A DNA stretch of 64,000 nt from Thermogemmatispora carboxidivorans (GTDB lineage Bacteria; Chloroflexota; Ktedonobacteria; Ktedonobacterales; Ktedonobacteraceae): NCBI RefSeq assembly GCF_000702505.1, contig NZ_JNIM01000001.1:5246327-5310326 (forward strand). Direction: 5' to 3'. Numbering within the stretch: position 1 is the first letter of the stretch; each line of letters opens with the position of its first letter. Positions 35,198-44,132 of this stretch are shown piece by piece. The notes below the pieces were generated by a model that was not told where the DNA came from, made no database searches, and saw nothing but the letters and a program-made list of their open reading frames with translations. The position numbers were made by a program, and so were the translations under genes.

Positions 35198-36655
35198 GTG
35201 AAGAAAGCCCTGTCCTGCGGTCTGCCAGCGCTCTTGGCCTTACTGGCACTCGCGCTGGCAGGTCTGATCTGGTACGCGCCCCAGCATGCGCCACGTGCCC
35301 AGGCCGCCGTCTCCTACAGCGGCCTGCACGTTTCGGGTAATCAGCTCCTCAACGGCTCCGGCCAGCCGGTTCGCCCGCTGGGAGTCGATCGCTCCGGCAC
35401 CGAGTATATGTGCGACGCCGCCGGCGATACCACCGTCTTCGACGGGCCGAGCGATGCCGCCTCGGTAGCCGCCATGATGAGCTGGCACCTCAATGCCGTG
35501 CGCCTCCCGCTGAACGAGGATTGCTGGCTCGGGATCAATGGCTATCCCGCCGCCCAGTACACCGCGGCTCAGTACCGGCAGGCCATCATCGATTATGTGA
35601 ACCTGCTGACCTCCAATAACTTGATCACGATTCTTGACCTGCACTGGAGCGCCCCCGGCACCCAACAAGCAAACAAACAGCTTGCGATGCCAGATCTGGA
35701 CCACGCGCCAGCCTTCTGGACCTCGGTGGCCAATACCTTCAAGAACAATTCATCGGTGATCTTCGATCTCTACAACGAGCCTTTCACCACGAGCTGGGAT
35801 TGCTGGCTCAACGGGAGCGCGGCAGCCAACGCCAGCCCCTGCACCGACGTGCCCTTTGCTGTGGCCGGCATGCAGACGCTGGTGAACACCGTGCGCGCCA
35901 CCGGGGCCACCAATGTCATCATGCTCGGCGGCCTGGCCTACGCCAACGATCTGTCAGGCTGGCTTTCCCACAAGCCCAGCGATTCTTTGAATAACCTGGC
36001 TGCCTCTTTTCACCTCTACAATTTCAATACATGTAACTACACCAATTGCTGGGTCCTGACGGTGGCGCCTGTGGCGGCGCAGGTGCCAGTGATCGCCGGG
36101 GAGATCGGCGAGAATGACTGCGCCCACGGCTTCATCGACATGGCCATGACCTGGCTGGACCAGAACAACATCGGCTATCTGGCCTGGGCCTGGGACACCT
36201 ACAACTGCTGGAGCTTCCCGTCGCTCATTACCGACTACAACGGCACGCCGACGCCCTACGGGCAGGGTCTGCTCAACCACCTGACGGACCTCGCCAACGG
36301 TGTCACCCCAACACCAACGCCCACACCGCTGCCTGGCCACTACTGCGCCGCCCACTATAGCGCCAGCTACTGGGCAGGTGGCATGACGGCCAATATCACG
36401 ATCACCAACATCAGCAACGCTGCCATTGTCGGCTGGACCCTGGTCTTTACCTTCCCTGGGGACCAGCAGATCACGGCGGGCTGGAGCGCCACCTGGAGCC
36501 AGCAGGGCCAGCAGGTTACGGCCCGCGATGTGGGCTACAACGACGTCATTGCTGCCGGTGGCTCGCTCTCTATTGGCTTCAATGGCACCTGGACCAGCAA
36601 CCACAGCGATCCGACGGTCTTCACCCTTAACGGCGTGACCTGCAACACAGTCTAA
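35198..36655 (+). CDS. GH5 endoglucanase with CBM2, secreted
   Basis: The 485-residue protein has an N-terminal Sec signal or anchor (KKALSCGLPALLALLALALAG), a GH5 catalytic domain (about 40-365), a short Thr/Pro linker and a family 2 CBM (about 380-485; CAAHYSASYW to VTCNTV). The acid/base is E194 in LYNEPF and the nucleophile E302 in IAGEIGEND. I use GTG 35198 with GAGGAGGG upstream; the open frame begins at 35033 inside the GH9 gene end, without a site. It should hydrolyse beta-1,4-glucan or a related glucan. A 227-base gap precedes the GH30 gene. Confidence 0.93.
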   Translation: MKKALSCGLPALLALLALALAGLIWYAPQHAPRAQAAVSYSGLHVSGNQLLNGSGQPVRPLGVDRSGTEYMCDAAGDTTVFDGPSDAASVAAMMSWHLNAVRLPLNEDCWLGINGYPAAQYTAAQYRQAIIDYVNLLTSNNLITILDLHWSAPGTQQANKQLAMPDLDHAPAFWTSVANTFKNNSSVIFDLYNEPFTTSWDCWLNGSAAANASPCTDVPFAVAGMQTLVNTVRATGATNVIMLGGLAYANDLSGWLSHKPSDSLNNLAASFHLYNFNTCNYTNCWVLTVAPVAAQVPVIAGEIGENDCAHGFIDMAMTWLDQNNIGYLAWAWDTYNCWSFPSLITDYNGTPTPYGQGLLNHLTDLANGVTPTPTPTPLPGHYCAAHYSASYWAGGMTANITITNISNAAIVGWTLVFTFPGDQQITAGWSATWSQQGQQVTARDVGYNDVIAAGGSLSIGFNGTWTSNHSDPTVFTLNGVTCNTV

Positions 36656-36882
36656 CCACGGGAGAGGTCGCGCCAGATGGCGGAGGACCCAGGGGCAATA
36701 CCGGACTTGCTCGTGACGGACACGGGGCTGAGTCAGGTACTGGTCTCCAGCGCAGCGCGCACAGTGGTGGTGGCCAGGCTGCCCGGCTCAGCCCGGCACC
36801 CGTTCACATACATCTCTTCAGACCAACAACATCTGACTGACCAAACAACAAGGAGAGTCCTCTGGAGAAAGGAAGACAGGCT

Positions 36883-38787
36883 ATGCTCAGGAAACAGCTC
36901 AAGACTCTATGCGCTGGGCTGGCGCTCCTGGCGCTGATCGGCGCCCTGACGCTCAGCATCGTCGTCCAGGCACGCCCGGCCTACGCAGCATCAAGCGTCA
37001 CCATTAATGGGGCGACGACTTACCAGACCATCGATGGCTTTGGCGCCTCCGAAGCCTTCGGACAGGCCAATGCCATGATCAACGCAGGCTCCACGCTTGA
37101 GAGACAGATGTTGGACTTGCTGTTCAGTCCGACGACCGGCGCCGGGCTGACCATTCTGCGCAACCTGATCCCTTCGGACAGCAGTCACACAATTGAGCCA
37201 AACAGCCCGGGCAGCCCGACAGCCACGCCGCAATATGTGTCCATCGGGACTGACTGGGGCCAGCTGCCTCTGACCCAGCAGGTGATTCAGAACTACGGCG
37301 TGACGCGCATCTACGCCGACGCCTGGAGCGCTCCCGGCTTCATGAAGACCAACGGTTCCGAGAGCAACGGTGGCACCCTCTGCGGTGCTCCTGGGGCGAC
37401 CTGCAGCTCGGGCGACTGGCGCCAGGCTTATGCTAACTATCTGGTGCAGTACATTAAGGATTATCAGGCGGCGGGCGTGACCATCACCAACATAGGCTTT
37501 GTCAACGAGCCGAATCTGACCACCTCCTACTCCAGCATGGTCATGAATCCCACGCAGACCGCCGACTTTGCCAAGATTCTGGGGCCGACCCTGGCCAATG
37601 CGGGTCTGTCGGCCCAGATCGTTTGCTGCGATGCTGAGGGCTGGGACCTGGCCCCAAGCTACACCAGCGCCATTGTCAACGATGCAACGGCCAATTCCTA
37701 TGTCAAGGTGATCTCCAGCCACGGCTACACTGGCGCCCCGACTTCGTCGCTCAACTCGAACGGCAAGCCGGTCTGGGAAACCGAGTGGTCGACCTTCGAT
37801 AGCTTCGATGCCGCCTGGGACGATGGCAGCGATGCCTCCGGTCTGACCTGGGCCCAGCATATTCACGTCGGACTGACCTCGGCGAACCTGAGCGCCTTCC
37901 TCTACTGGTGGGGCGTGGCCAGCACCTCGGTTTCGAGCGACAATCAGGGCCTGATCCAGCTGAACGGCACGACCATTACGCCGTCGAAGCGCCTGTGGGC
38001 CTTCGCCAACTACAGCCGCTTCGTCCGACCCGGTGCGGTGCGCATCGGTGCCAGCAGCTCCGACAGCAATCTGCTGGTCTCGGCCTACCGCAACACCAAT
38101 GGCACGCTGGCCATCGTGGTCATCAACCTGGCAAGCAGCAATACGGCGACGACTTTCTCGCTGCAGAATACCAATGTGGCGAATGGGGCCACGGTGACCC
38201 CCTATCTGACGAATAGCAGCAACAACACAGCGGCCCAGGCGACGCTCTCGGTAAGTGGTGGCTCCTTCAGTGCGACCGTGCCGGCGCGCTCGCTGGTGAC
38301 CTACGTCATCCCGGCTGGCACCGGAGGCGTTACACCAACTCCCACGCCGGCCCCAACCAGCACGCCTACCCCGGCGCCGTCGCCCAGCCCAACGGCGACG
38401 CCTTCACCGACACCGGCTCCTACTAGCACGCCTTCACCTACTCCTACCCCAACACCAGGGGCAGCCTGCCAGGTGCACTATAGCGTCGCGAGCCAGTGGC
38501 CGGGCGGCTTCCAGGGCAGCATCACCATCACGAATACGGGGAGCAGCCCCATCAACGGCTGGACCCTGCGTTTCAGCTTCACGGCTGGTCAGCAGATCAC
38601 TCAGCTCTGGAACGGGAGCTATACGCAGCAAGGGGCCCAGGTGACGATCACCAACGCCTCCTACAACGCCCAGATCCCGGCGGGCGCCACTCTGGGCGCT
38701 TCACCAGGCTTCCTGGCTAGCTGGAACGGCAGCAATCCCGCGCCAACTTCGTTCACCTTGAATGGCGCGACCTGCAGCGTCGTCTAG
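36883..38787 (+). CDS. GH30 glycosidase with CBM2, secreted
   Basis: The 634-residue protein carries a signal peptide (about 1-36, ending AYA-A), a GH30 (beta/alpha)8 domain with side beta-structure (about 37-485), a long Thr-Pro-rich linker (about 486-527) and a CBM2 (about 528-634). The acid/base is E209 in FVNEPN and the probable nucleophile E301 in WETEWS. GH30 members act on xylan, glucuronoxylan or beta-1,6-glucan; with cellulases next door a xylan target is most likely but unproven. The CBM2 is related to that of the GH5 enzyme. GGAGAAAGGA precedes ATG 36883. Confidence 0.92.
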   Translation: MLRKQLKTLCAGLALLALIGALTLSIVVQARPAYAASSVTINGATTYQTIDGFGASEAFGQANAMINAGSTLERQMLDLLFSPTTGAGLTILRNLIPSDSSHTIEPNSPGSPTATPQYVSIGTDWGQLPLTQQVIQNYGVTRIYADAWSAPGFMKTNGSESNGGTLCGAPGATCSSGDWRQAYANYLVQYIKDYQAAGVTITNIGFVNEPNLTTSYSSMVMNPTQTADFAKILGPTLANAGLSAQIVCCDAEGWDLAPSYTSAIVNDATANSYVKVISSHGYTGAPTSSLNSNGKPVWETEWSTFDSFDAAWDDGSDASGLTWAQHIHVGLTSANLSAFLYWWGVASTSVSSDNQGLIQLNGTTITPSKRLWAFANYSRFVRPGAVRIGASSSDSNLLVSAYRNTNGTLAIVVINLASSNTATTFSLQNTNVANGATVTPYLTNSSNNTAAQATLSVSGGSFSATVPARSLVTYVIPAGTGGVTPTPTPAPTSTPTPAPSPSPTATPSPTPAPTSTPSPTPTPTPGAACQVHYSVASQWPGGFQGSITITNTGSSPINGWTLRFSFTAGQQITQLWNGSYTQQGAQVTITNASYNAQIPAGATLGASPGFLASWNGSNPAPTSFTLNGATCSVV

Positions 38788-39348
38788 AGCGCGGCGAGCT
38801 GAGATGAGGTGAGGTGACAAGAACAAAGGACACCTTGCCTCTCCAGCTCGCCCTATGGCAGGCATTTCCTTTGAAGAAAGGAGGCAAGAACCGCCCACCG
38901 AGCTGAAGCTAGAGCAGCAGTGCTCGTCGGAGCTAGCGCCCTGTCCAACGCCCGTGAGAGCGGCGCGGCGAGAGGGCAGACGCTCCACGGGCCCCGCTCC
39001 ACGCATCTTCTCTGCTGAAAACGTGAAGCCTTTTCTTTTCAAGAGGCACCGGATAGGTCCTTCATCGACCTGTCCGGTACCTCCTTCTTTTGGCTGCAGC
39101 ACGGCACGAGGTCTTGACAAAGACCTGCGCCTCTCCCATAGTTTCCCCAGAGAGCAATGAAACCCTCGATTGGCCCGTCCCGCAACCAGGCAGCAAGAGA
39201 GCGAGCCAGGATCTCTGCCCGCCGCGCGCCAGGATCGGAGTAAGCGACAAAGGGTTTCTGTCAGCTGCACAGCGAGGCCTATGCCCAGCCTGGCCCTGCA
39301 AGGTATCATAGATGACAAAAGACGATAGAGGAGAAGCCTACAACCACT
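38788..39348. other. Intergenic region, 561 bp
   Basis: Separates the cellulase cluster from the DNA methyltransferase gene. It contains the long hairpin at 39043-39083 and otherwise no gene. GAGGAG near 39329 is the methyltransferase ribosome site. Confidence 0.45.
39043..39083 (+). terminator. Long hairpin after the cellulase cluster
   Basis: A 17-position stem with one mismatch and one G-T pair and a 7-base loop is followed by CTTCTTTT. It probably ends the glycosidase transcript, about 260 bases after the GH30 stop. Confidence 0.55.
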
Positions 39349-40347
39349 ATGGAAACTCATCAATTATCTTGGTTCGGGGAGTCGTCGGCTCCTGATTGCG
39401 TTGAGCACTTCGACAGCCAGCAGCGGATCGTCGTTCATCTGGGCGATGCGCTGGGCTTCCTGAAGACGCTGCCCTCAGAAAGCATTGCCCTGGTCATTAC
39501 TTCTCCACCTTACAACCTGGGCAAGGAGTATGAGACGCGCAAAGATGTCCTGGCATACTTGCAAGAGCAAGAAGCCGTCATCGATGAAATCGTTCGGGTG
39601 ACCAGTCCAGAGGGCAGTATCTGCTGGCAGGTCGGGAACTTTGTTGAAGCTGGTGAGGTATTTCCTCTAGATATCTTCTATTATGACATCTTTAAGAAAA
39701 AAGGCTTGAAGCTAAGGAACAGAATAATATGGCGTTATAGTCATGGAATGCACATGTCTCGTCGTTTTTCTGGGCGCTACGAAACGATTCTGTGGTTCAC
39801 CAGAGGAGATCACTATACATTTCATCTAGATCCCGTGCGTGTTCCAGCCAAGTATCCAGGCAAGCGGCATTACAAGGGACCCCATAAGGGGGCGCCGTCG
39901 GGGAACCCTCTAGGGAAAAATCCCTCAGATTTCTGGGAGGTGGTGGTCCAAGATTGGGAAGAGGAGGTCTGGTATATCCCCAATGTGAAAGCGGCGCATC
40001 CCGAGAAGACGAGCCATCCATGCCAGTACCCTGTAGAGTTAGCCGAGCGCTGTGTGTTAGCACTCACGAATGAAGATGAATGGGTGCTTGATCCCTACTG
40101 CGGCGCCGGTTCGTCCCTCATTGCAGGGATCAAGCACGGTCGGCGTGTAGCAGGGTGCGACAAGGAGGAAGCCTACATCAAGATCACGCACGAGCGCATC
40201 CGAGCTTTTTTCGAGGGGTGCCTGCCGCTCAGGCCATTGGGGCGTGAACTCTATCAGCCAAGCGGCAAGGTCGCGCGTGTTCCCATCGAATGGGAACAGG
40301 GAGCCATCCCTCACGCCTATGGAAATGCCAGGGCAGAGCTTACATAA
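39349..40347 (+). CDS. Orphan beta-class DNA methyltransferase (probably N4-cytosine)
   Basis: The 332-residue protein methylates DNA using S-adenosylmethionine. The catalytic motif IV, T51-S-P-P-Y-N56, precedes the AdoMet-binding motif I, D248-PYCGAG254, an order that defines the beta class; SPPY favours N4-cytosine over N6-adenine. The central region (about 130-215) is probably the target-recognition part. No restriction endonuclease or specificity gene is next to it. The stretch 39660-39760 is AT-richer than its surroundings, and the gene sits beside tRNA genes; both are consistent with acquisition by transfer, not proof. Confidence 0.9.
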   Translation: METHQLSWFGESSAPDCVEHFDSQQRIVVHLGDALGFLKTLPSESIALVITSPPYNLGKEYETRKDVLAYLQEQEAVIDEIVRVTSPEGSICWQVGNFVEAGEVFPLDIFYYDIFKKKGLKLRNRIIWRYSHGMHMSRRFSGRYETILWFTRGDHYTFHLDPVRVPAKYPGKRHYKGPHKGAPSGNPLGKNPSDFWEVVVQDWEEEVWYIPNVKAAHPEKTSHPCQYPVELAERCVLALTNEDEWVLDPYCGAGSSLIAGIKHGRRVAGCDKEEAYIKITHERIRAFFEGCLPLRPLGRELYQPSGKVARVPIEWEQGAIPHAYGNARAELT

Positions 40348-40434
40348 GTGCTCTGCCATCGGTTCCTTTCTCGATGCGTGGCGCCGACTTGCTTACCGCA
40401 TCCTGCTCAATGGCAACTACCCAGAGCACACCTC

Positions 40435-40463
40435 TTGACATCCTGGGAACCTTGTAGTATCAT
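40435..40463 (+). promoter_or_regulatory. Promoter of the initiator tRNA genes
   Basis: TTGACA-N17-TATCAT ends 11 bases upstream of the first initiator tRNA. Confidence 0.75.
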
Positions 40464-40474
40464 GAAAACGCCGA

Positions 40475-40546
<72 letters not shown>

Positions 40547-40652
40547 TCCAGCCAGTGTCTCCCCTGTCTCTCTTCCTTATGAGGTGCAGGCACGCTGGCA
40601 GGGTAAAATTCAGTGCTTTCAGCACTATGCCTTTCTCATTACTCGCCAACGA

Positions 40653-40724
<72 letters not shown>

Positions 40725-40774
40725 TTTCTTCTCTTGCCTCCGTTAAGGCACGCTCTAGCGACAACGCATACTTC

Positions 40775-40807
40775 GCCTCACTCGTCTCTGCGAGTGAGGC
40801 TTTTTCT
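40775..40807 (+). terminator. Intrinsic terminator after the tRNA-fMet pair
   Basis: A perfect 10-bp stem GCCTCACTCG/CGAGTGAGGC, 6-base loop, then TTTTT. It lies 50 bases after the second initiator tRNA. Confidence 0.88.
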
Positions 40808-41019
40808 CGTCCATTTCCTGGCCCTCTCCCTGACCCTCGCTCTCGCGCAGCTTCTCCCAAAGATGGCCTTCTCCCTCTTGACAGGATGTGGTAAGATAAG
40901 AGTCGAAATCACTAGCAAGGCAGCTCTGCCAGCCGGAGTCGCAACCTCTGGCAAGGTGCTGGCTTTCCCAGGAGCATCCTTTCTCAACAGCAGCGCTGCC
41001 CCTGGTCAGTCCGTTCGAT

Positions 41020-41095
41020 GGCGGCGTAGCTCAGTCGGTAGAGCAGGGGACTCATAAGCCCTGGGTCGTAGGTTCGAGTCCTACCGCCGCTACCA
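41020..41095 (+). tRNA. tRNA-Met (CAT), elongator; tRNA-Ile2 possible
   Basis: A 76-base cloverleaf with anticodon CAT, G1-T72 wobble, discriminator A and encoded CCA. It lacks initiator features, so elongator methionine is most likely; an isoleucine tRNA with modified CAT cannot be excluded by eye. The anticodon stem has one A-G mismatch at its base. No canonical promoter is clear upstream, and an intrinsic terminator follows. Confidence 0.88.
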
Positions 41096-41151
41096 GGTAG
41101 CGCCGAAGATAGAGGCGCTCATCATAGACCAGCAGGTAGATCGGTCGAAAG

Positions 41152-41185
41152 AAGATAGGCCCCTCGCGGTCTATCTTTTCTTTTT
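41152..41185 (+). terminator. Intrinsic terminator after tRNA-Met
   Basis: AAGATAG/CTATCTT stem followed by TTTCTTTTT. The remainder up to 41503 holds no gene, only an (AGCC)n microsatellite. Confidence 0.75.
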
Positions 41186-41275
41186 GTGTAATGGCTTGGG
41201 GAACAAACATGCAGTGAGGGGGATAACACTGACTCACAGAGCTTTCCAGCAATCGATCGCTCGTGGCTGCCCGCG

Positions 41276-41294
41276 CAGCCAGCCAGCCAGCCAG
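41276..41294. repeat. (AGCC)4 microsatellite
   Basis: Four tandem tetranucleotide units in the 408-bp gap between tRNA-Met and the PRPP synthetase gene. Confidence 0.8.
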
Positions 41295-41503
41295 AGAGGC
41301 CATCCTTGCGAGAGGGAGCAGTTCCATATCCACTGCGACAGCGCTCCCCTGCAACTCTGCTGCCTCAGCTACAGGGGAGGCCATCCACCAGCGCTCGCCT
41401 TAGTTAGAAGTTAGAAACAGCTACCTCGTCGCCCCGTCGCCACGCCAGCACCAGGTTCGCGCGAAGAAAGAAGGCTGTTTTCCCAGCTTCTTACCTCAGC
41501 TCC

Positions 41504-42442
41504 CTACTGGAATAGCTCCGTCACCGAGCGGTTCTCATGGATACGGCTGATCGCTCCAGCGAAGAGTTCCGCCACCGACAAAATCGTCATATTGGGTAAG
41601 CGCTTCTCTTCCGGCAGAGGAATGGTGTCCGTCACCACGATCTCCTTGATCTCGGCCTCGCGCAGCCGCTCGATTGCCGGACCCGAGAAGACGCCATGTG
41701 AGGCACAGCAATAGACCTCACGCGCCCCATGTTCACGCACGACCCGCACCGCCTGCGTGATTGAGCTGGCCGTATCGATCTCCTCATCGACAATCAGAGC
41801 GTGGCGTCCCTCCACATTGCCGATCACGTTCTTGGCCTCTGTCACCCCGTCATTGCCTAAACGGCGCTTCTCGACAATGGCCAGCGGCGCATTCAGGCGA
41901 TCGGCCAGTTGGCGAGCCTTCTTGGCGAACCCTTCATCGGCAGAGACCACGGTAAAGTTCTCCAGTCCCTTGGCCCGGAAATAGCGCGCCTGCAGGGTCT
42001 GGGCCGTCAGCTCATCAACCGGAATATTGAAGAATCCCTGGATCTGACCAGCATGCAGGTCCATTGTCAAGACACGATGGGCCCCGGCCACTGTGATGCA
42101 ATCAGCCAGGAGCCTGGCCGTAATAGGAACCCGCGGCTGATCCTTCTTATCGGTGCGACCATAGGCATAGTAGGGAATGACCGCCGTAATGCGCTGCGCC
42201 GAGGCCCGCTTGAGAGCATCGATCATGATCAGAAGTTCCATGATCGAGCGATTGACCGGCGAGCTGAAAGGCTGAATGACAAAAACGTCGTGGCCACGAA
42301 CGTTTTCGTTGATTTTCACAAAAATGTTTTCGTTGCTAAATTGGAAGACCTCGGCCTTTCCCAGCTCGATCCCCAGGTGACGGCAGATGGCAGCAGCCAG
42401 CACGGGATTGGCGTTACCTGTGAAAACACTGAGCTTGTTCAT
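41504..42442 (-). CDS. prs: Ribose-phosphate pyrophosphokinase (PRPP synthetase)
   Basis: The 312-residue cytoplasmic enzyme makes 5-phosphoribosyl-1-pyrophosphate from ribose-5-phosphate and ATP for nucleotide, His and Trp synthesis. Conserved features include the N-terminal FTGNANPVLAAAICRHLG, the PRPP/ATP-binding MDLHAGQIQGFFNIPVDEL and the phosphate-binding loop VDEEIDTASSITQA, which reads E-I in place of the common D-M. Length is normal for class I. I start at ATG 42442, where GGAGG is ideally placed; the frame runs back to 42478. A matching promoter lies 25-53 bases upstream. Confidence 0.95.
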   Translation of the reverse strand: MNKLSVFTGNANPVLAAAICRHLGIELGKAEVFQFSNENIFVKINENVRGHDVFVIQPFSSPVNRSIMELLIMIDALKRASAQRITAVIPYYAYGRTDKKDQPRVPITARLLADCITVAGAHRVLTMDLHAGQIQGFFNIPVDELTAQTLQARYFRAKGLENFTVVSADEGFAKKARQLADRLNAPLAIVEKRRLGNDGVTEAKNVIGNVEGRHALIVDEEIDTASSITQAVRVVREHGAREVYCCASHGVFSGPAIERLREAEIKEIVVTDTIPLPEEKRLPNMTILSVAELFAGAISRIHENRSVTELFQ

Positions 42443-42466
42443 AGCACCTCCGGCCTGCCTGCGCCC

Positions 42467-42495
42467 AGTATAGCACAAGGCTGCCTCGATGTAAA
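42467..42495 (-). promoter_or_regulatory. Promoter of the PRPP synthetase gene
   Basis: TTTACA-N17-TATACT on the minus strand, with a predicted leader of only about 18 bases that still includes the GGAGG site. Confidence 0.7.
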
Positions 42496-42628
42496 CTATG
42501 GATGACTTAAAAAGAACCTGCTCAGATTTTATCGAGAAATAATGGCGCTACGTGCTTGGAGAAAGCAAGTTGGCAGGATAAGACCAGACAACAGCAGGCG
42601 TAAAGCAGGCTCAATAGTTACCACTCGC

Positions 42629-43519
42629 CTAGCCAGCGCCGCCTGATTCCGGCCAGGGCAGGAGCGACGGAGAGGTCAGGCCCAACACCAGGCCACATAA
42701 GAGATCATAGCCCGAACTGGCCCCCAGGGCCAGCACAGCCTGCGCTTGTGCAAGCAGGCGCTCCTCATGCTCCTCAGCGAGACTTTCCAGCAGCTGGAGC
42801 AGCGGCAGAGCGAAGCAGCCGCGCGCGGCCCATGAGAGCCAGGTTCGACTCAGCAGGTGCGTCCGTGGTCCAGCCGCCTCCAGCAGCTGCGCGCAGGTCG
42901 TCAGGAAGCCTGGTTCAGCGCCACGGAGCCACCAGCCAGCGGCCAGCCAACCGACAAGCAGGTCATCGCCCGAGGGAGTAAGGCCCGGGCCACGTCCGGC
43001 CAGCAGTTCAGCCAGCGTCTTGGGTTCCTCTGGCAGGCAGTGCTCGCCGCGGAGCGCTGCGTTCATAGCTGCCAGCAAGGGATGACTCTCCTCCTGGCGC
43101 ACCCTCAGTAGCCCAGGCGCCAGGAGCAGCCGGCGCAGGCGCTCTCGGTTCCGCACCAGTAGCATCGGCTCAAGATGCGGCGGGCGCCTGAGCTGTGTCC
43201 GCCAGCATGGGCAGCTTTGCAGGTCAACTGACCAATGAAGATCTTCTATATACAGGCGCCCAGCCCCCAGCAACACCGGCATGCCGGGCCGCAGGGCGCA
43301 GAAAGGAAAGGCCCCCCGCGCAGCTCTCAGACGAATACCATTCGGCAGAGCCGGGCCATCCTGCGCATTCAGTGACAGCACGAACTCAAGTGGGAAGAGC
43401 AGATTAGCAGCGGCAGAGAAAACGCTGTGCACCTCTCCACGCTGCACCGCACCGGCGATGGCCCCCGCAATTGCTTCGCTACAGGCCAGTGCCGAGGAGA
43501 CAGGGGCCAGGCCCTCCAT
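42629..43519 (-). CDS. DUF2877 (AllH-like) protein
   Basis: The 296-residue protein matches the DUF2877 family by its GRGPGLTPSGDDLLVGWLAAGWWL core. The family includes AllH-type subunits associated with carbamoyl-transfer steps of purine/allantoin breakdown, but none of the partner genes (fdrA, carbamate kinase) is here. Its ATG overlaps the stop codon of the YggT gene (TAATG), so I start at 43519 although the frame runs to 43621. Function in this context is unknown. Confidence 0.78.
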   Translation of the reverse strand: MEGLAPVSSALACSEAIAGAIAGAVQRGEVHSVFSAAANLLFPLEFVLSLNAQDGPALPNGIRLRAARGAFPFCALRPGMPVLLGAGRLYIEDLHWSVDLQSCPCWRTQLRRPPHLEPMLLVRNRERLRRLLLAPGLLRVRQEESHPLLAAMNAALRGEHCLPEEPKTLAELLAGRGPGLTPSGDDLLVGWLAAGWWLRGAEPGFLTTCAQLLEAAGPRTHLLSRTWLSWAARGCFALPLLQLLESLAEEHEERLLAQAQAVLALGASSGYDLLCGLVLGLTSPSLLPWPESGGAG

Positions 43520-44037
43520 TACTCCTCTGGCTCCTTCGGAGTCGAGATCAACAGGCGCAGGAAGCTCGTAATGGCCAGGAAGATCAGGGCATAGACGGCC
43601 ATCGCAATCAGCGTCGGCCATTCAAAGGCCCAGTTATGCAGCGATGGGGTCTTGACAATACCATTGAAAGGCAACAGGATAATCCCAGTCAGGGCGTAGA
43701 GCAGGCCAGCGAAGGCATTACTGGGGTCAGCAGCAATGAGGCGGAAGATAAAGCGGAGCAGCAAAGCCACCTCCAACACCGCCAGAAACCACCACAGAAA
43801 GTCTTTAAACTTGCCGATCGCAAAGACCAGTGTGCGAGCCTCATTCTCACGATTGACCAGCTCCAGCTCAGCCATCGGCAGCGATGGCGCCACCGGAGCT
43901 GAAGCTGCCACCGGCTCGTGAGGCGGCGGAGGTGCCTGCTTCGGCTGCAATTCCTCCATCGGAGGTAATGCGCCTGGTGGCGGCACTCTGCCTGGTTCGG
44001 CACTGGTCGGATCACTGTAAAATGGGTCTCCGTACAT
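43519..44037 (-). CDS. YggT-family membrane protein
   Basis: The 172-residue protein has a Pro/Ala-rich cytoplasm-like N-terminal half (about 1-70) and a YggT-type membrane half with two or three helices (about 78-102, 108-125, 140-165), including LIAADPSNAFAGLLYALTGIILLPF. YggT proteins are linked to cell envelope and osmotic functions, poorly defined. It is coupled to the DUF2877 gene through a TAATG overlap and has an extended -10 promoter upstream. Confidence 0.82.
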   Translation of the reverse strand: MYGDPFYSDPTSAEPGRVPPPGALPPMEELQPKQAPPPPHEPVAASAPVAPSLPMAELELVNRENEARTLVFAIGKFKDFLWWFLAVLEVALLLRFIFRLIAADPSNAFAGLLYALTGIILLPFNGIVKTPSLHNWAFEWPTLIAMAVYALIFLAITSFLRLLISTPKEPEE

Positions 44038-44103
44038 AGCACCTCTCCTCTGTTCATCAACTGTCCACAGGAGCGAATAAAGCAGAGAGTCTCACCTGCA
44101 AGG

Positions 44104-44132
44104 ATTATAACATACTATGGTCTACTATGAAC
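44104..44132 (-). promoter_or_regulatory. Extended -10 promoter of the YggT operon
   Basis: TGTTATAAT on the minus strand (TATAAT at 44109-44104) with only a weak GTTCAT -35. Its upstream end overlaps the 3' end of the DUF2079 gene. Predicted leader is about 60 bases. Confidence 0.55.

Noticed and set aside
40878..40900. TTGACA box as a promoter for tRNA-Met.
   Set aside because: No -10 element at 16-19 bases; the closest TA-rich boxes are 8 or 11 bases away.
41052..41384. Minus-strand frame ending in VGLEPTTQGL.
   Set aside because: This is the well-known antisense translation of a tRNA T arm and anticodon region; it overlaps tRNA-Met.
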